A DNA stretch of 64,000 bases from Johnsonella ignava ATCC 51276 (GCF_000235445.1 NZ_JH378833.1:4435-68434); one strand, 5' to 3'; counted from the stretch's first letter, positions 1 through 8,941 are shown. Numbers and translations are program-made. Notes: generated by a model from the sequence alone, not told the origin.

Positions 1-172
1 AGATTATTATTCTTTACCGGGTTTTATTAAGTATTGTTTTTATACTTAGTAATAACCTGAAATGCTTACATGAAGTAGTTTCGACACATAAGCTTTACAG
101 TCCAAAGTTCATTGTGCTTGTACATAAATGAACTGATAACGGTAATGAGCCTTTATTTCTTCCGGCTTACGG
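1..172 (-). pseudogene. IS3 transposase OrfB remnant (N-terminal part)
   Basis: After the OrfA stop the minus strand can be read as the start of an IS3 OrfB only by changing frame. One frame gives IKAHYRYQ, a second gives KHNELWTVKLMCR, the first frame then gives LLHVSISGYY and meets a stop. These pieces align in order with the usual OrfB start (FI..H...V..MC..L.VS.SGYY). At least two indels and further stops within about 60 codons show that the integrase subunit is dead, unless the assembly is wrong at this edge. A T_TTT_TTC heptamer near the OrfA end is a plausible relic of the -1 frameshift site used by IS3 elements. Confidence 0.55.
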
Positions 173-443
173 CGAAAAAACCGAGAGCCTCTTTAAGAAT
201 GTCATTAGACCGTTGAAGTTCTAAAACCTCTTTTTCAAGCTCGCATATCTTTTGATCCTTGGCATCATTAGATAAACGTTTGTTACCGCTTCCAACATAT
301 GCGGTTTCCTGATATTTTTTACGTTTATTACGCCAGCCCGAAAGGGTGTAATAAGGAATACCGAGTTGGTTAGCAGCGGTATTAAGACCAATTTCATCGG
401 ATAGCTTAACAGCCTCTTCTTTAAAAGTTTTGTCGTATTGCAT
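153..443 (-). CDS. IS3-family transposase OrfA
   Basis: About 96 residues. The N-terminal half is the helix-turn-helix of IS3/IS911 OrfA proteins (FKEEAVKLS, then AANQLGIPYYTLSGW), which binds the element ends. The second half is a leucine-zipper-like helix (ELEKEVLELQRSNDILKEAL) for multimerisation. The ATG at 443 follows GAGGTG at good spacing and is preferred over the GTG three codons upstream. Since OrfB is broken, this OrfA cannot drive transposition by itself. Confidence 0.8.
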   Translation of the reverse strand: MQYDKTFKEEAVKLSDEIGLNTAANQLGIPYYTLSGWRNKRKKYQETAYVGSGNKRLSNDAKDQKICELEKEVLELQRSNDILKEALGFFAVSRKK

Positions 444-519
444 TTTGATCACCTCTGTGTTTTTAATAATACCATAGATTTGGTGAGTTTACCAACTCTA
501 CTTAAATGCTACCACTCCA

Positions 520-2652
520 AATTCAAAAGATATGCGTTATTATTAATATCGCATATCTGGCTGATTTACATTCTACTTTAGTTCCTTTAATTCTCAAAAA
601 ATTACAATTATATAATCTACTATATATAACATTTACATTCTACTTTAGTTCCTTTAATTCTCTTGAAACACTTTTAAATAAAAAAACGACAGAGATATTT
701 ACATTCTACTTTAGTTCCTTTAATTCAAAATAACAGGATTTTTTAAAGCTATTGATGTACAAAATTTACATTCTACTTTAGTTCCTTTAATTCAAGCGAT
801 AAAAAATATAACTAAACAAGCTAGCAGCGATTTACATTCTACTTTAGTTCCTTTAATTCCGTACAATCGCAAAATTTATGTTAAATGCTTTGACATTTAC
901 ATTCTACTTTAGTTCCTTTAATTCAAAATGAATATTTTATGAATACACCTTGCAAAATAAAATTTACATTCTACTTTAGTTCCTTTAATTCACATAAAAA
1001 GTTTTATTAAAATTTAAGAGGTAAAGTATTTACATTCTACTTTAGTTCCTTTAATTCAGATATGTGTTATTATTAATATCGCATATCTGGCTGATTTACA
1101 TTCTACTTTAGTTCCTTTAATTCAGGGAATGCCGTGTGCGTTCCTTTTTTTTATTATAGAATTTACATTCTACTTTAGTTCCTTTAATTCATTCATTCTG
1201 TAAAAAATGAGTACTGTAATAAATGCATTTACATTCTACTTTAGTTCCTTTAATTCAATTACAGGTACGGGTTATTACAATAAACAGATAACTATTTACA
1301 TTCTACTTTAGTTCCTTTAATTCTAGACACTATAAAAAATGCAAAGGTTGGAAAAGAATTATTTACATTCTACTTTAGTTCCTTTAATTCGCACTTAACT
1401 GCAATTATTTAAGTTATCAAAATTCATTTACATTCTACTTTAGTTCCTTTAATTCATATTCCGTGTTAGATATCTGAATACCAACCGGGACATTTACATT
1501 CTACTTTAGTTCCTTTAATTCGCAAAATAAAAGGTTTAAGCAGAAATTATAAAAATATATTTACATTCTACTTTAGTTCCTTTAATTCTGCAAAATAAAA
1601 GGTTTAAGCAGAAATTATAAAAATATATTTACATTCTACTTTAGTTCCTTTAATTCCAAAAATAAATGATGTTGATAGAAAGACGCTAAATGTATTTACA
1701 TTCTACTTTAGTTCCTTTAATTCCTACCTTGCGTAAAGTTAGTAAAGTACATTTCCAATTTACATTCTACTTTAGTTCCTTTAATTCAGGGACAGGAAAT
1801 TGACCTGTATCCACAAAAAAATAAATTTACATTCTACTTTAGTTCCTTTAATTCATATGCAAGTTCAAATGACAAATTATCTGAAAAAATAGATTTACAT
1901 TCTACTTTAGTTCCTTTAATTCACTGTAACAATAGAAAATGTAGAGACGGATAAAATCATTTACATTCTACTTTAGTTCCTTTAATTCGTTGGGTAAAAC
2001 AGTATTTTGTCAAAGCGGCAGAGCCATTTACATTCTACTTTAGTTCCTTTAATTCCTCTCGCCTTGTTCCTCAACTTCCTTTTTAATTCCTATTTACATT
2101 CTACTTTAGTTCCTTTAATTCGAAACAATGAAAATTCTTTTTATATATCTTCATAGACATTTACATTCTACTTTAGTTCCTTTAATTCTATGACTAGTCC
2201 GCAAGAGTATATCGACAAATTAGGATTTACATTCTACTTTAGTTCCTTTAATTCATGCAACAGAAGATTGACGAACTAAAAGAAACATCATTTACATTCT
2301 ACTTTAGTTCCTTTAATTCGATAGTTTTTCTTTATTCATAGTTTGAACCTTTCTGCATTTACATTCTACTTTAGTTCCTTTAATTCCAGGCAACTAGTAC
2401 AGCTACCCCAAAGAAAACTAAATTTACATTCTACTTTAGTTCCTTTAATTCGAAAAATACAAGGAACTAAAAGGAGAAGATATCATACATTTACATTCTA
2501 CTTTAGTTCCTTTAATTCGTATCAAAGAAATTAACAAGTATTTACTTGAAAAAATATTTACATTCTACTTTAGTTCCTTTAATTCCTCTGCAAGCTTAAA
2601 AGCCATGATATCGTTATCCAGCATTTACATTCTACTTTAGTTCCTTTAATTC
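520..2652 (-). CRISPR. Type I-B CRISPR array: 32 identical repeats plus one truncated
   Basis: Thirty-two copies of a 30-bp repeat (plus strand: begins ATTTACATTCTAC, ends GTTCCTTTAATTC), the first at 564-593 and the last at 2623-2652, with no mismatch seen. The 31 spacers between them are 34-38 bp. Read on the minus strand the repeat ends ATGTAAAT, giving a typical 8-nt type I-B crRNA 5' handle, so the array is transcribed leftward, away from cas2. A remnant repeat end (aattc, 520-524) and an orphan spacer (525-563) lie beyond repeat 1, next to the IS end. The orphan spacer is nearly identical to the spacer at 1058-1093. Spacers 1522-1558 and 1589-1626 are also duplicates. Confidence 0.97.
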
Positions 2653-2827
2653 CCGTCTCTCAAGAGTGCCCAAACCAAGCCTTTTGAATAAAGACTTTTT
2701 GTCCTCGTCCGCATTTTTAAGTCCTATGGCTTAAAAAAATTTCTCTTTTGAGAACAAAGCCATTATATATCATATAGTATAGTTTGTCTATATCCAAGCT
2801 TTTATACATTATCATATATCGACAGAT
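2653..2827 (-). promoter_or_regulatory. CRISPR leader
   Basis: The 175 bp between the array and cas2. The half near cas2 is very AT-rich and holds a promoter. Next to it lies a nested hairpin: ATGGCTT (2726-2732) with AAGCCAT (2757-2763), enclosing TTCTC/GAAGA-type arms at 2741-2754 (TTCTC TTTT GAGAA). The 70 bp next to the first repeat are distinctly richer in GC. New spacers should enter at 2652/2653. Confidence 0.75.
2762..2790 (-). promoter_or_regulatory. Pre-crRNA promoter in leader
   Basis: On the minus strand: -35 TAGACA (2790-2785), 17-bp spacer, -10 TATAAT (2767-2762). Predicted start near 2755, about 100 nt before the first repeat. This sets the direction of array transcription. 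Confidence 0.7.
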
Positions 2828-3106
2828 TTAAAAAAAATTAGAAGTTTTGTCATCTTCTATACCCCAAAAATCCTTATCAAGCCATTTTTCACTTCTACTA
2901 GTAAAAGTTATGACAGAATCCTTGTCTTTTCTTATATAGACACCAAGTTCTTTCTTTAATTTCATGTAATTCAGTTGTGTAATATCTCCCTCAAATACCG
3001 ATTTTTGTATGTGTACAAGATATTTTTTACATATTTTAAATATATTCCTTGATATTTTAGGGCTTTCTTTATCATTAAGTATATCATAAACTAAAATCAT
3101 ATACAT
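2828..3106 (-). CDS. cas2: CRISPR-associated endonuclease Cas2
   Basis: About 92 residues, the usual Cas2 size. It starts MYMILVYDI, the ferredoxin-like first strand with the conserved Asp. Cas2 dimerises and forms the spacer-integration complex with two Cas1 dimers. The ATG at 3106 is chosen because the family starts here; a TTG two codons upstream (3112) directly follows the cas1 stop. It is the last gene of the cas operon, directly before the leader. The C-terminal Asp/Asn-rich tail is ordinary. Confidence 0.95.
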   Translation of the reverse strand: MYMILVYDILNDKESPKISRNIFKICKKYLVHIQKSVFEGDITQLNYMKLKKELGVYIRKDKDSVITFTSRSEKWLDKDFWGIEDDKTSNFF

Positions 3107-3112
3107 TTCCAA

Positions 3113-4105
3113 TCACCACCAGATTACAAATCCGTTATAATCCTTCTCTCCTATAATATGTTTAATTATTTTGTAACATTCAAGTCTTATTAAATAGCGG
3201 TATGAAACTTCACGCCCTAAATCCCTATGCATTATAACTCTTTCAAGTCTTTTATCATATTCTTCCATAATCTTTCTTCTTGAAGATTCCTTTATATATG
3301 TAAAATTGCTATCATATTCAAAATCATTTTCATTTAATTGATTTTTATTAAGCATAGAAAAAATCATCCTGTCTCCTATCAATGGTTTAAATACTTCTGC
3401 AATATCAAGTGCTAAAGAAAATCTTCTTTCTCCCGGTTCATGAAGAAAGCTTATCGCCGGATGTAAGTGAGTCTTATATATTTCACTTAAAACAGTTGAA
3501 TATATAAGACTGTTAATAAATGAAATCATTGAATTAATCATATTGTCAGGCGGACGTTTTGTTCTCTTGTTAAAATTAATATCCTGATTTATAATCTTAT
3601 TCCAACAGGCATAATATATTTTACGTATATTTCCCTCAATACCCATCAATTCACTTATACCGGTAGATTTGCTGATTTTATTTTGCAATGATTCTATCTC
3701 TATCATATCCCTCTTAAGATCAATTCCACGCCCATTATAATACCTCAGGTTTCTATAAATATTAGCAGCTGCCGTGCAAACAAATTTCTTTGCCAGTTTT
3801 AATCTTTTAATTAAATCGTCATAATTTCTAACCTGTTCAACAATAATATTCCCGCTTATTTTTCTTTCTCTGGGAAAAAAACTGCCGCTATAAAATCCAT
3901 AATAATTAAATATGTGAATTACCACATTATTTTGTGAGGCGATATTCAACAGTTTAGTATTAAGTGTTACCTCACCAAATAAATATATCTCATCCAGTAC
4001 TTCAATTCTAAGATTTTTCTTCTCACCATTTAAGTCGGTCATAAGAATATTATCATCTTTTCTGCTAAGTGTTCCGTTTCTGAATATATATATACTTTCT
4101 CCCAT
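3113..4105 (-). CDS. cas1: CRISPR-associated endonuclease/integrase Cas1 (type I-B)
   Basis: About 330 residues from MGESIYIF, the usual type I-B Cas1 start and length. The N-terminal beta domain ends near NYYGFYSGSF. The helical C-terminal half carries the metal-binding residues: the Glu in GIEGNIRK, the His in FLHEP and the Asp in ALDIAEVFKP. Cas1 integrates new spacers at the leader end together with Cas2. The start is uncertain: GGAGG lies 14 nt upstream of this ATG, another in-frame ATG is at 4126, and a TTG at 4171 would overlap the cas4 stop. Confidence 0.95.
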   Translation of the reverse strand: MGESIYIFRNGTLSRKDDNILMTDLNGEKKNLRIEVLDEIYLFGEVTLNTKLLNIASQNNVVIHIFNYYGFYSGSFFPRERKISGNIIVEQVRNYDDLIKRLKLAKKFVCTAAANIYRNLRYYNGRGIDLKRDMIEIESLQNKISKSTGISELMGIEGNIRKIYYACWNKIINQDINFNKRTKRPPDNMINSMISFINSLIYSTVLSEIYKTHLHPAISFLHEPGERRFSLALDIAEVFKPLIGDRMIFSMLNKNQLNENDFEYDSNFTYIKESSRRKIMEEYDKRLERVIMHRDLGREVSYRYLIRLECYKIIKHIIGEKDYNGFVIWW

Positions 4106-4158
4106 GGTATATTCGTTTTCCTCCATTTTCCAACATATATCAAGATACTTTTTTATTT

Positions 4159-4653
4159 TTAAATATAACAAAACTCATAATAAGCACATTTTTTGCAATA
4201 TTGCTTATTTATAACTGCAGGAGGCAATTTTAAATCAAGTATCTCTTTAATTTTATCCAATACTTCTATAAGTTCTGCTTCACTTTCCTCAGTTAAATAT
4301 ATTTCTTCTCTTTTTTTAAGCAATGGATAATCTAAAATTCCTTTTTCTATAGGAATACCCTTTTTTCTTAATATCCATATATAATACAAAAGCTGCCACC
4401 TGCCCGCAGCATCAAGTTTACGTGATTTTTTCACCTCATGTACTATTTTCCATGACTGCAAAAAGTCAATATTTATAACTTCATCTATCATAACATTTTT
4501 CTTTTCTCTTTTATAACTTTGCTCATCTATAATTTTTCCTATGCATACATCTTCATTCTCACCTTCCATACCTATGCCGTCCGCAAAATACCATAATTTA
4601 CGCTTGCATATAAAATAGTAATTTATCATAGTACCCGTTATATCTTTTTTCAT
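4159..4653 (-). CDS. cas4: CRISPR-associated exonuclease Cas4
   Basis: About 164 residues. RecB-family nuclease with an Fe-S cluster: one Cys near the N-terminus (FICKRKLW) and three near the C-terminus (CKKCAYYEFC). The nuclease core shows an Asp and the EVKKS (E-x-K) motif, then the QLLYYIW helix. Cas4 trims prespacers and helps select PAM-proximal ends for Cas1-Cas2. The ATG at 4653 follows GGAGAA at good spacing and gives the family start (ITGTMINYYF); an ATG four codons upstream (4665) is less likely. It follows cas3 after a 130-bp gap. Confidence 0.93.
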   Translation of the reverse strand: MKKDITGTMINYYFICKRKLWYFADGIGMEGENEDVCIGKIIDEQSYKREKKNVMIDEVINIDFLQSWKIVHEVKKSRKLDAAGRWQLLYYIWILRKKGIPIEKGILDYPLLKKREEIYLTEESEAELIEVLDKIKEILDLKLPPAVINKQYCKKCAYYEFCYI

Positions 4654-4783
4654 ACTGTTCTCCATTCTGTTACCCTTGTCCGGTAAAACAAATAGTTATA
4701 CAAAATCCACCTCTCAATGAATAATCTTTTTCACAAAAAATATACTGCAGTTATTTATTGTATTTATATTTTCTACTGCAATA

Positions 4784-7087
4784 CTAAAAAAATTTACTTT
4801 CTTCTTCCTTAACTTCATCAGATGGCAGTTTTTGTGAAAAGCCTTTTTCATAGTTATATTCACAGTCGTAGATAAGCACCATTTCATATTTAGTTATTGC
4901 CAGATATTCAACTGAAAAATTCTTTCTATATCTTGAAGCATTGATTGATAGCGTAAAATCATTTAATTCAGTTCTTGCCTCAGTACGTTCATATAAACTC
5001 TTTTTATGGTTTTTGATAGTTTCTATAAGTTTTTTTATTTTATCTTTATTCTTTTCATATATATTTAAAGGTATTATATTATACGATAAAATATTTCTGA
5101 ACTGCTTTTTTGCTTCTGATTCCTTTAAAAAATTTTCAAAATTACTTTTTATATACTCTATATTATCTTCTATATCCTTTATGTATCTGGTATTTTTTAA
5201 ATTTGTATATGTATAAGTATCATTAATTATCTCTAATTTCTTTTTTTCATTTAATCTGCCGTCTATTTTTAAAAGCTTTTCTCTCGATTTTTTAAAAATG
5301 TCCGGATCAATTACACTTCCTACTCCTCGTATATCATACATCTTTTTACCTGTATAAAGATAACAGTTGTAGTCTATATTTTCTTCAATCGGTCTTTTTC
5401 TATAGACTCTCCCAAGCCTCTGAAAAAATCCGTTAATATCAGAAAGTTCAGTTATAAGAAAATCAAAATCAATATCAAGTGAGGCTTCTAAAACTTGCGT
5501 CCCTATCCAAATTTCCTTTTTATTTATTTCAGTTCTTTTCCCCGACTTTAAAATGTGTTCTTCTTTTTTTCTGCGATCTTTTTTTATAAATCCGCTATGT
5601 AAAAGATTAATCTCTAAAGATTGTTCTTCCTCTTCAATACAACTTTTTATACAATCATATAATTCCTGTGCAGTACGTATCGTATTGCAAATAACGAGAA
5701 TTTTATTGAATGTAAGCACTTTTTTTAGTATAATTTCAGCATTTATATTATCTTCTATTACTTTTATACTGTGCCTTGTCTCCTCACAGTTTATATAGTC
5801 TTCCGAACGTATGTAATCTACACATTCCTTTTTTAATAAATCTTCTATAAGCGGTGGAAAAGTAGCAGTCAAAATAGCAAATTTACCTCCGAGATTATTT
5901 ATCATCCCCAGACCTATTATAAGATAGGCAATAAGTTCCGCACTGTACATCTGTATCTCATCAATAACAATTTTTGAGTATGACAGCACTGCCAGCTTAA
6001 GCTCATAGCCTCTATATGCAAAAACAAATAAAAAAAGCTGATCTAAAGTAGATAATGTAAGCGGCAGCGACATAAGTCTGGTTCTGCTGTAATATCTTTC
6101 AAGTCCTTCAAATTCAATTAATTCTTTCTCTTTATCACTATATGAATGTTTTATATATTCATCCATACTGTCAGAGTGAGCAAGTCCGACTCTTTCTTCT
6201 TTTTTTTCAGTAACTATTGTTTTTGTAATTCTCGTATATATATCATTAATTGCAACTTTTATAGGAAGCGTAAAAAAGCCCTTAGTATCTCCTATCCACA
6301 AAAGCCCAGCCTCCGTTTTGCCATATCCGGTCTGTGCAACAGCTATTACATTATGGCTTCTATTTGAAATCATAAATTTTTGAAGATTATTCCATTCTTT
6401 TATTTTTAAAACCTGATTTTTATAAATCTCCATGCTGTTTTCCAAAAAATCTGCCTGATATTCAATCATCTCTCCGGCACTTGCCGCATAATCGGCTTTA
6501 TGTAAAAGTCCTTTAGTTAAAATATGAGTTCTATAATAATATGCCGCTTTATCCTTAAATTTTTTTAAGCTGTCCCTACTAATCCCTGAACTGGAATAAT
6601 GTTCATAAGGGAATTCAAATTTATCATTCCATATTGTTTTATAATTAAACTTTGTCGTCTTTTTCTTTATATCATCAAGTTCTTTTTGTATATAATTTCT
6701 ATCTTCTGAATTTTTTTCATTAAAATCAAAATTTCTGTCATGGTGAAAGATTATGGCATTTATCAAAATTTTAATTTCTATATTGTCAAATTTATCCATC
6801 AGATAATCTAGCGGAACCATTGCCGAACTAAGGTAAGCATGCGGAATCTCCTGCTCTGAATGTGGATTATTTTTATTGTCTTCCACATTCCTTCCGTCAG
6901 GGCTTACTTTAAGTTGAAATTTTTCATTCATTTTACCCATATCATGATATATGGCAGCATACTCAAGCAATTCCCATTTATAATCTTTTATATAATTCAT
7001 CTTTTTTAAAATATAAATATTTTCAAGTAGTTTATCAGTATGCTGCTGTATAGTCTCTCTCGGATTGGTTTTTGCCCAAAAATCCAT
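4784..7087 (-). CDS. cas3: CRISPR-associated helicase-nuclease Cas3 (HD fused to DExD/H helicase)
   Basis: 767 residues. An N-terminal HD nuclease (AIYHDMGK, H48/D49, and FHHDR near 120) precedes a superfamily 2 helicase. Visible are Walker A QTGYGKTEAG near 250, the DEIQ box near 374, the TAT of motif III and QRLGRVYR (motif VI) near 555. It is recruited by Cascade to unwind and degrade target DNA. AAGGAG sits 5 nt before the ATG. It is separated from cas5 by 175 bp containing two perfect inverted repeats, the largest gap in the operon, so it may be separately regulated. Confidence 0.96.
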   Translation of the reverse strand: MDFWAKTNPRETIQQHTDKLLENIYILKKMNYIKDYKWELLEYAAIYHDMGKMNEKFQLKVSPDGRNVEDNKNNPHSEQEIPHAYLSSAMVPLDYLMDKFDNIEIKILINAIIFHHDRNFDFNEKNSEDRNYIQKELDDIKKKTTKFNYKTIWNDKFEFPYEHYSSSGISRDSLKKFKDKAAYYYRTHILTKGLLHKADYAASAGEMIEYQADFLENSMEIYKNQVLKIKEWNNLQKFMISNRSHNVIAVAQTGYGKTEAGLLWIGDTKGFFTLPIKVAINDIYTRITKTIVTEKKEERVGLAHSDSMDEYIKHSYSDKEKELIEFEGLERYYSRTRLMSLPLTLSTLDQLFLFVFAYRGYELKLAVLSYSKIVIDEIQMYSAELIAYLIIGLGMINNLGGKFAILTATFPPLIEDLLKKECVDYIRSEDYINCEETRHSIKVIEDNINAEIILKKVLTFNKILVICNTIRTAQELYDCIKSCIEEEEQSLEINLLHSGFIKKDRRKKEEHILKSGKRTEINKKEIWIGTQVLEASLDIDFDFLITELSDINGFFQRLGRVYRKRPIEENIDYNCYLYTGKKMYDIRGVGSVIDPDIFKKSREKLLKIDGRLNEKKKLEIINDTYTYTNLKNTRYIKDIEDNIEYIKSNFENFLKESEAKKQFRNILSYNIIPLNIYEKNKDKIKKLIETIKNHKKSLYERTEARTELNDFTLSINASRYRKNFSVEYLAITKYEMVLIYDCEYNYEKGFSQKLPSDEVKEEESKFF

Positions 7088-7262
7088 ATTACTCCTTAAA
7101 ACCCATATATATCAATATGAATTTACATTGATATATTTTGATGTATTTGATATGTTTGATATATAAATATATATCAGATACAGTTTAGAATTAAAATACC
7201 ACAGCTGTATCTGATATATTTCTTATATTTATTATATATTTTACTTTATTATATATTTTAAT
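7088..7262 (-). repeat. cas5-cas3 gap with two perfect inverted repeats
   Basis: Very AT-rich spacer between cas5 and cas3. A 15-bp perfect inverted repeat has arms at 7169-7183 (plus strand ATATATCAGATACAG) and 7205-7219 with a 21-nt loop. A second, 10-bp perfect inverted repeat has arms at 7107-7116 (ATATATCAAT) and 7127-7136, immediately upstream of the cas3 ribosome binding site. Neither is followed by a clean T run in the operon direction, so they look more like mRNA stability or processing hairpins than classical terminators. Confidence 0.7.
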
Positions 7263-8051
7263 TTATTTTTTATCCTGATTAAATTCAGGATCAATATATA
7301 AAATATAACCGTCCTCATCAATATAGAATGTATTTCGCTTTACTGCCATTATATTCCCCGAATATATTACATTTAATGAGTTCCATCTACGTATATATTT
7401 AGGATTTTTTTCATTTCCTATATTATAACGCTCATAATTTTTATTAATCATATATCTTGTCCCGTTAACTGAATATCCGAATTTCGTGTTTCTATCTCTT
7501 AGCTGCACCGAATCATCAAGCAGCATAGATTCCGGAATATATGCTGAATATTCTTCATGTTTATTTTCTTCAAGCCTTTTCTTTGAAAAATCCACACTCT
7601 TAACTTCATTAATTACTGCCAGATCCTCATATCTTCCAAGACTCGGATATATTCTCGGGCATCTGCACGCAGACTCAATATCGGCTGCTTTATCCTGATT
7701 AACCGGTATTATATGAAGTAAGAGTTCGACATCTATAAGCATTTCGGTATTTCCGGTTCCACGTGTTATCCCGAACCCTCCGACTTCAAGCTGGTGTCTG
7801 CTGCTGTCAAACTTAAATTCAGGCTTAAATTCATATCTTGTAAAAAGATCATTTGCTTTGGAATAATACCTCCCCTGCACAGAAATCTCCATAGGCTCAT
7901 ATTCCGTATAGCCGCATATACTGTGTATAAAGCCTATTACTGTTGAGTAAGGGGGAAGCGGATAACTCTCCTTCAGTTGAAAGCTTGTCGGAATTCTATA
8001 ATTTGCAGTCTGCTGCGAAATACAAAGTCTAATTGCTTTCATAACTTTCAT
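7263..8051 (-). CDS. cas5: Cascade subunit Cas5 (type I-B)
   Basis: 262 residues. RAMP-fold protein that caps the 5' handle of the crRNA at the foot of Cascade. It shows the Cas5 N-terminal strand with IRLCISQQTANYRIPTSF and the YPLPPYSTVIGFIHSICG motif typical of Cas5 of the I-B Tneap branch. The start overlaps the end of cas7 by 23 nt, pointing to translational coupling; a second Met three codons in is possible. Confidence 0.93.
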   Translation of the reverse strand: MKVMKAIRLCISQQTANYRIPTSFQLKESYPLPPYSTVIGFIHSICGYTEYEPMEISVQGRYYSKANDLFTRYEFKPEFKFDSSRHQLEVGGFGITRGTGNTEMLIDVELLLHIIPVNQDKAADIESACRCPRIYPSLGRYEDLAVINEVKSVDFSKKRLEENKHEEYSAYIPESMLLDDSVQLRDRNTKFGYSVNGTRYMINKNYERYNIGNEKNPKYIRRWNSLNVIYSGNIMAVKRNTFYIDEDGYILYIDPEFNQDKK

Positions 8052-8913
8052 AATATTGTTTTACCTTTTTTTCTATATCTTCAAAAAACTCGTTTATTTT
8101 TTTGCAAGATAATTCCTTTTTAATCTCAGCCTCATTTTCAAAAACACCCGGAAGCAAACCTGATATAGTTTCAGCTTCCAAATCCCTGCCTATGGCATCT
8201 TTAATTTTTTCTACATTCAGCTTTCCGCCTTTTACCTCAATTACATTTTGATATATAGGATTTTTGATTTTATATACTCCTCCTATTATAAACAAAGGGC
8301 TTAGATTTTCTCTGCGTCCTTTTATATCCCTATACAGATACTTAACAGTATTAAGAAGCCTTACTATCCTTTCAGCCTTTATTTTATTTTCAATATTGAT
8401 ATTATCATTTTCATCAAATCCAACTCTTTCCAAATCAACCGTAATCGTATATGTATATAATGAATGATGTATCTCACTTTGCGCAATATTTCCGCCATCT
8501 TTTTTATCAGAGGTCTGTTTTATATACCTGTCATATAATCCTTTATTTGTAAGAAAATCAAGGTCTCCCCTATATGGTTCCAGTGATATTGCGTTTGACA
8601 TGCGTACAACGGCAGATCTGGTTTTTGTAGTTTTTGAAGTCTTCATATAACCAAACAAATCTATCTCTGCAAATTCATCTATTTTAGCCGACGGATCAAA
8701 CTGCAGTACTGAACCGTCAAGACCTATCTTCGTATTGTCAGCTCCCATCTGATTTACTATATTATACCTTATAGCCTGACGTGATATATATGTATACTGT
8801 TCTCCAAGCCCACGTGATATTTTCTTTAATGATGCTACATTACCTATACTTTCCCCATAGTTTGCACTCTCTGCTTCAAAAATAATCGTTAAGGTTAATC
8901 CTTTATTCTCCAT
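8029..8913 (-). CDS. cas7: Cascade backbone subunit Cas7 (Cst2/DevR family)
   Basis: 294 residues. Forms the multi-copy crRNA-binding backbone of Cascade. It matches the Cst2/DevR group by its start (LTLTIIFEAESANYGE), the conserved ISRQAIRYN segment, and the GYMKTSKTTKTRSAVVRMSN loop region. The C-terminal tail is charged and coiled-coil-like. It lies 28 nt after cas8 and overlaps cas5. Confidence 0.93.
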   Translation of the reverse strand: MENKGLTLTIIFEAESANYGESIGNVASLKKISRGLGEQYTYISRQAIRYNIVNQMGADNTKIGLDGSVLQFDPSAKIDEFAEIDLFGYMKTSKTTKTRSAVVRMSNAISLEPYRGDLDFLTNKGLYDRYIKQTSDKKDGGNIAQSEIHHSLYTYTITVDLERVGFDENDNINIENKIKAERIVRLLNTVKYLYRDIKGRRENLSPLFIIGGVYKIKNPIYQNVIEVKGGKLNVEKIKDAIGRDLEAETISGLLPGVFENEAEIKKELSCKKINEFFEDIEKKVKQYYESYESN

Positions 8914-8941
8914 TTCTATATATTAACTCCTTATTTTAATT

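Larger units (their letters stand above)
1..519 (-). mobile_element. IS3-family insertion sequence, decayed, cut by window edge
   Basis: OrfA is intact and the downstream OrfB is broken. The right boundary is inferred at about 519: read on the minus strand, the sequence begins TGGAGTGGTAGC, with the 5'-TG typical of IS3-family ends, and about 75 bp later reaches the OrfA start. The next bases (520-524, aattc) match the last five bases of the CRISPR repeat, so the element seems to have landed inside a repeat. The other end lies outside the window, so neither the inverted repeat pair nor a target duplication can be checked. Confidence 0.6.

Noticed and set aside
506..2534. Short plus-strand open frames inside the CRISPR array (repeated FTFYFSSFNS)
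   Set aside because: They are translations of the CRISPR repeat itself and have no ribosome binding sites.
520..2652. Self-targeting spacers against this window
   Set aside because: Reading the spacers against the annotated genes gave no long match, but this could not be tested exhaustively by eye.
7105..7137. crRNA-like regulator (CreA/CreR type) before cas3, suggested by ATTTACATT matching the repeat start
   Set aside because: Only nine A/T-rich bases match, with no second repeat half and no spacer-like match to a cas promoter. Kept only as a side remark in the hairpin finding.
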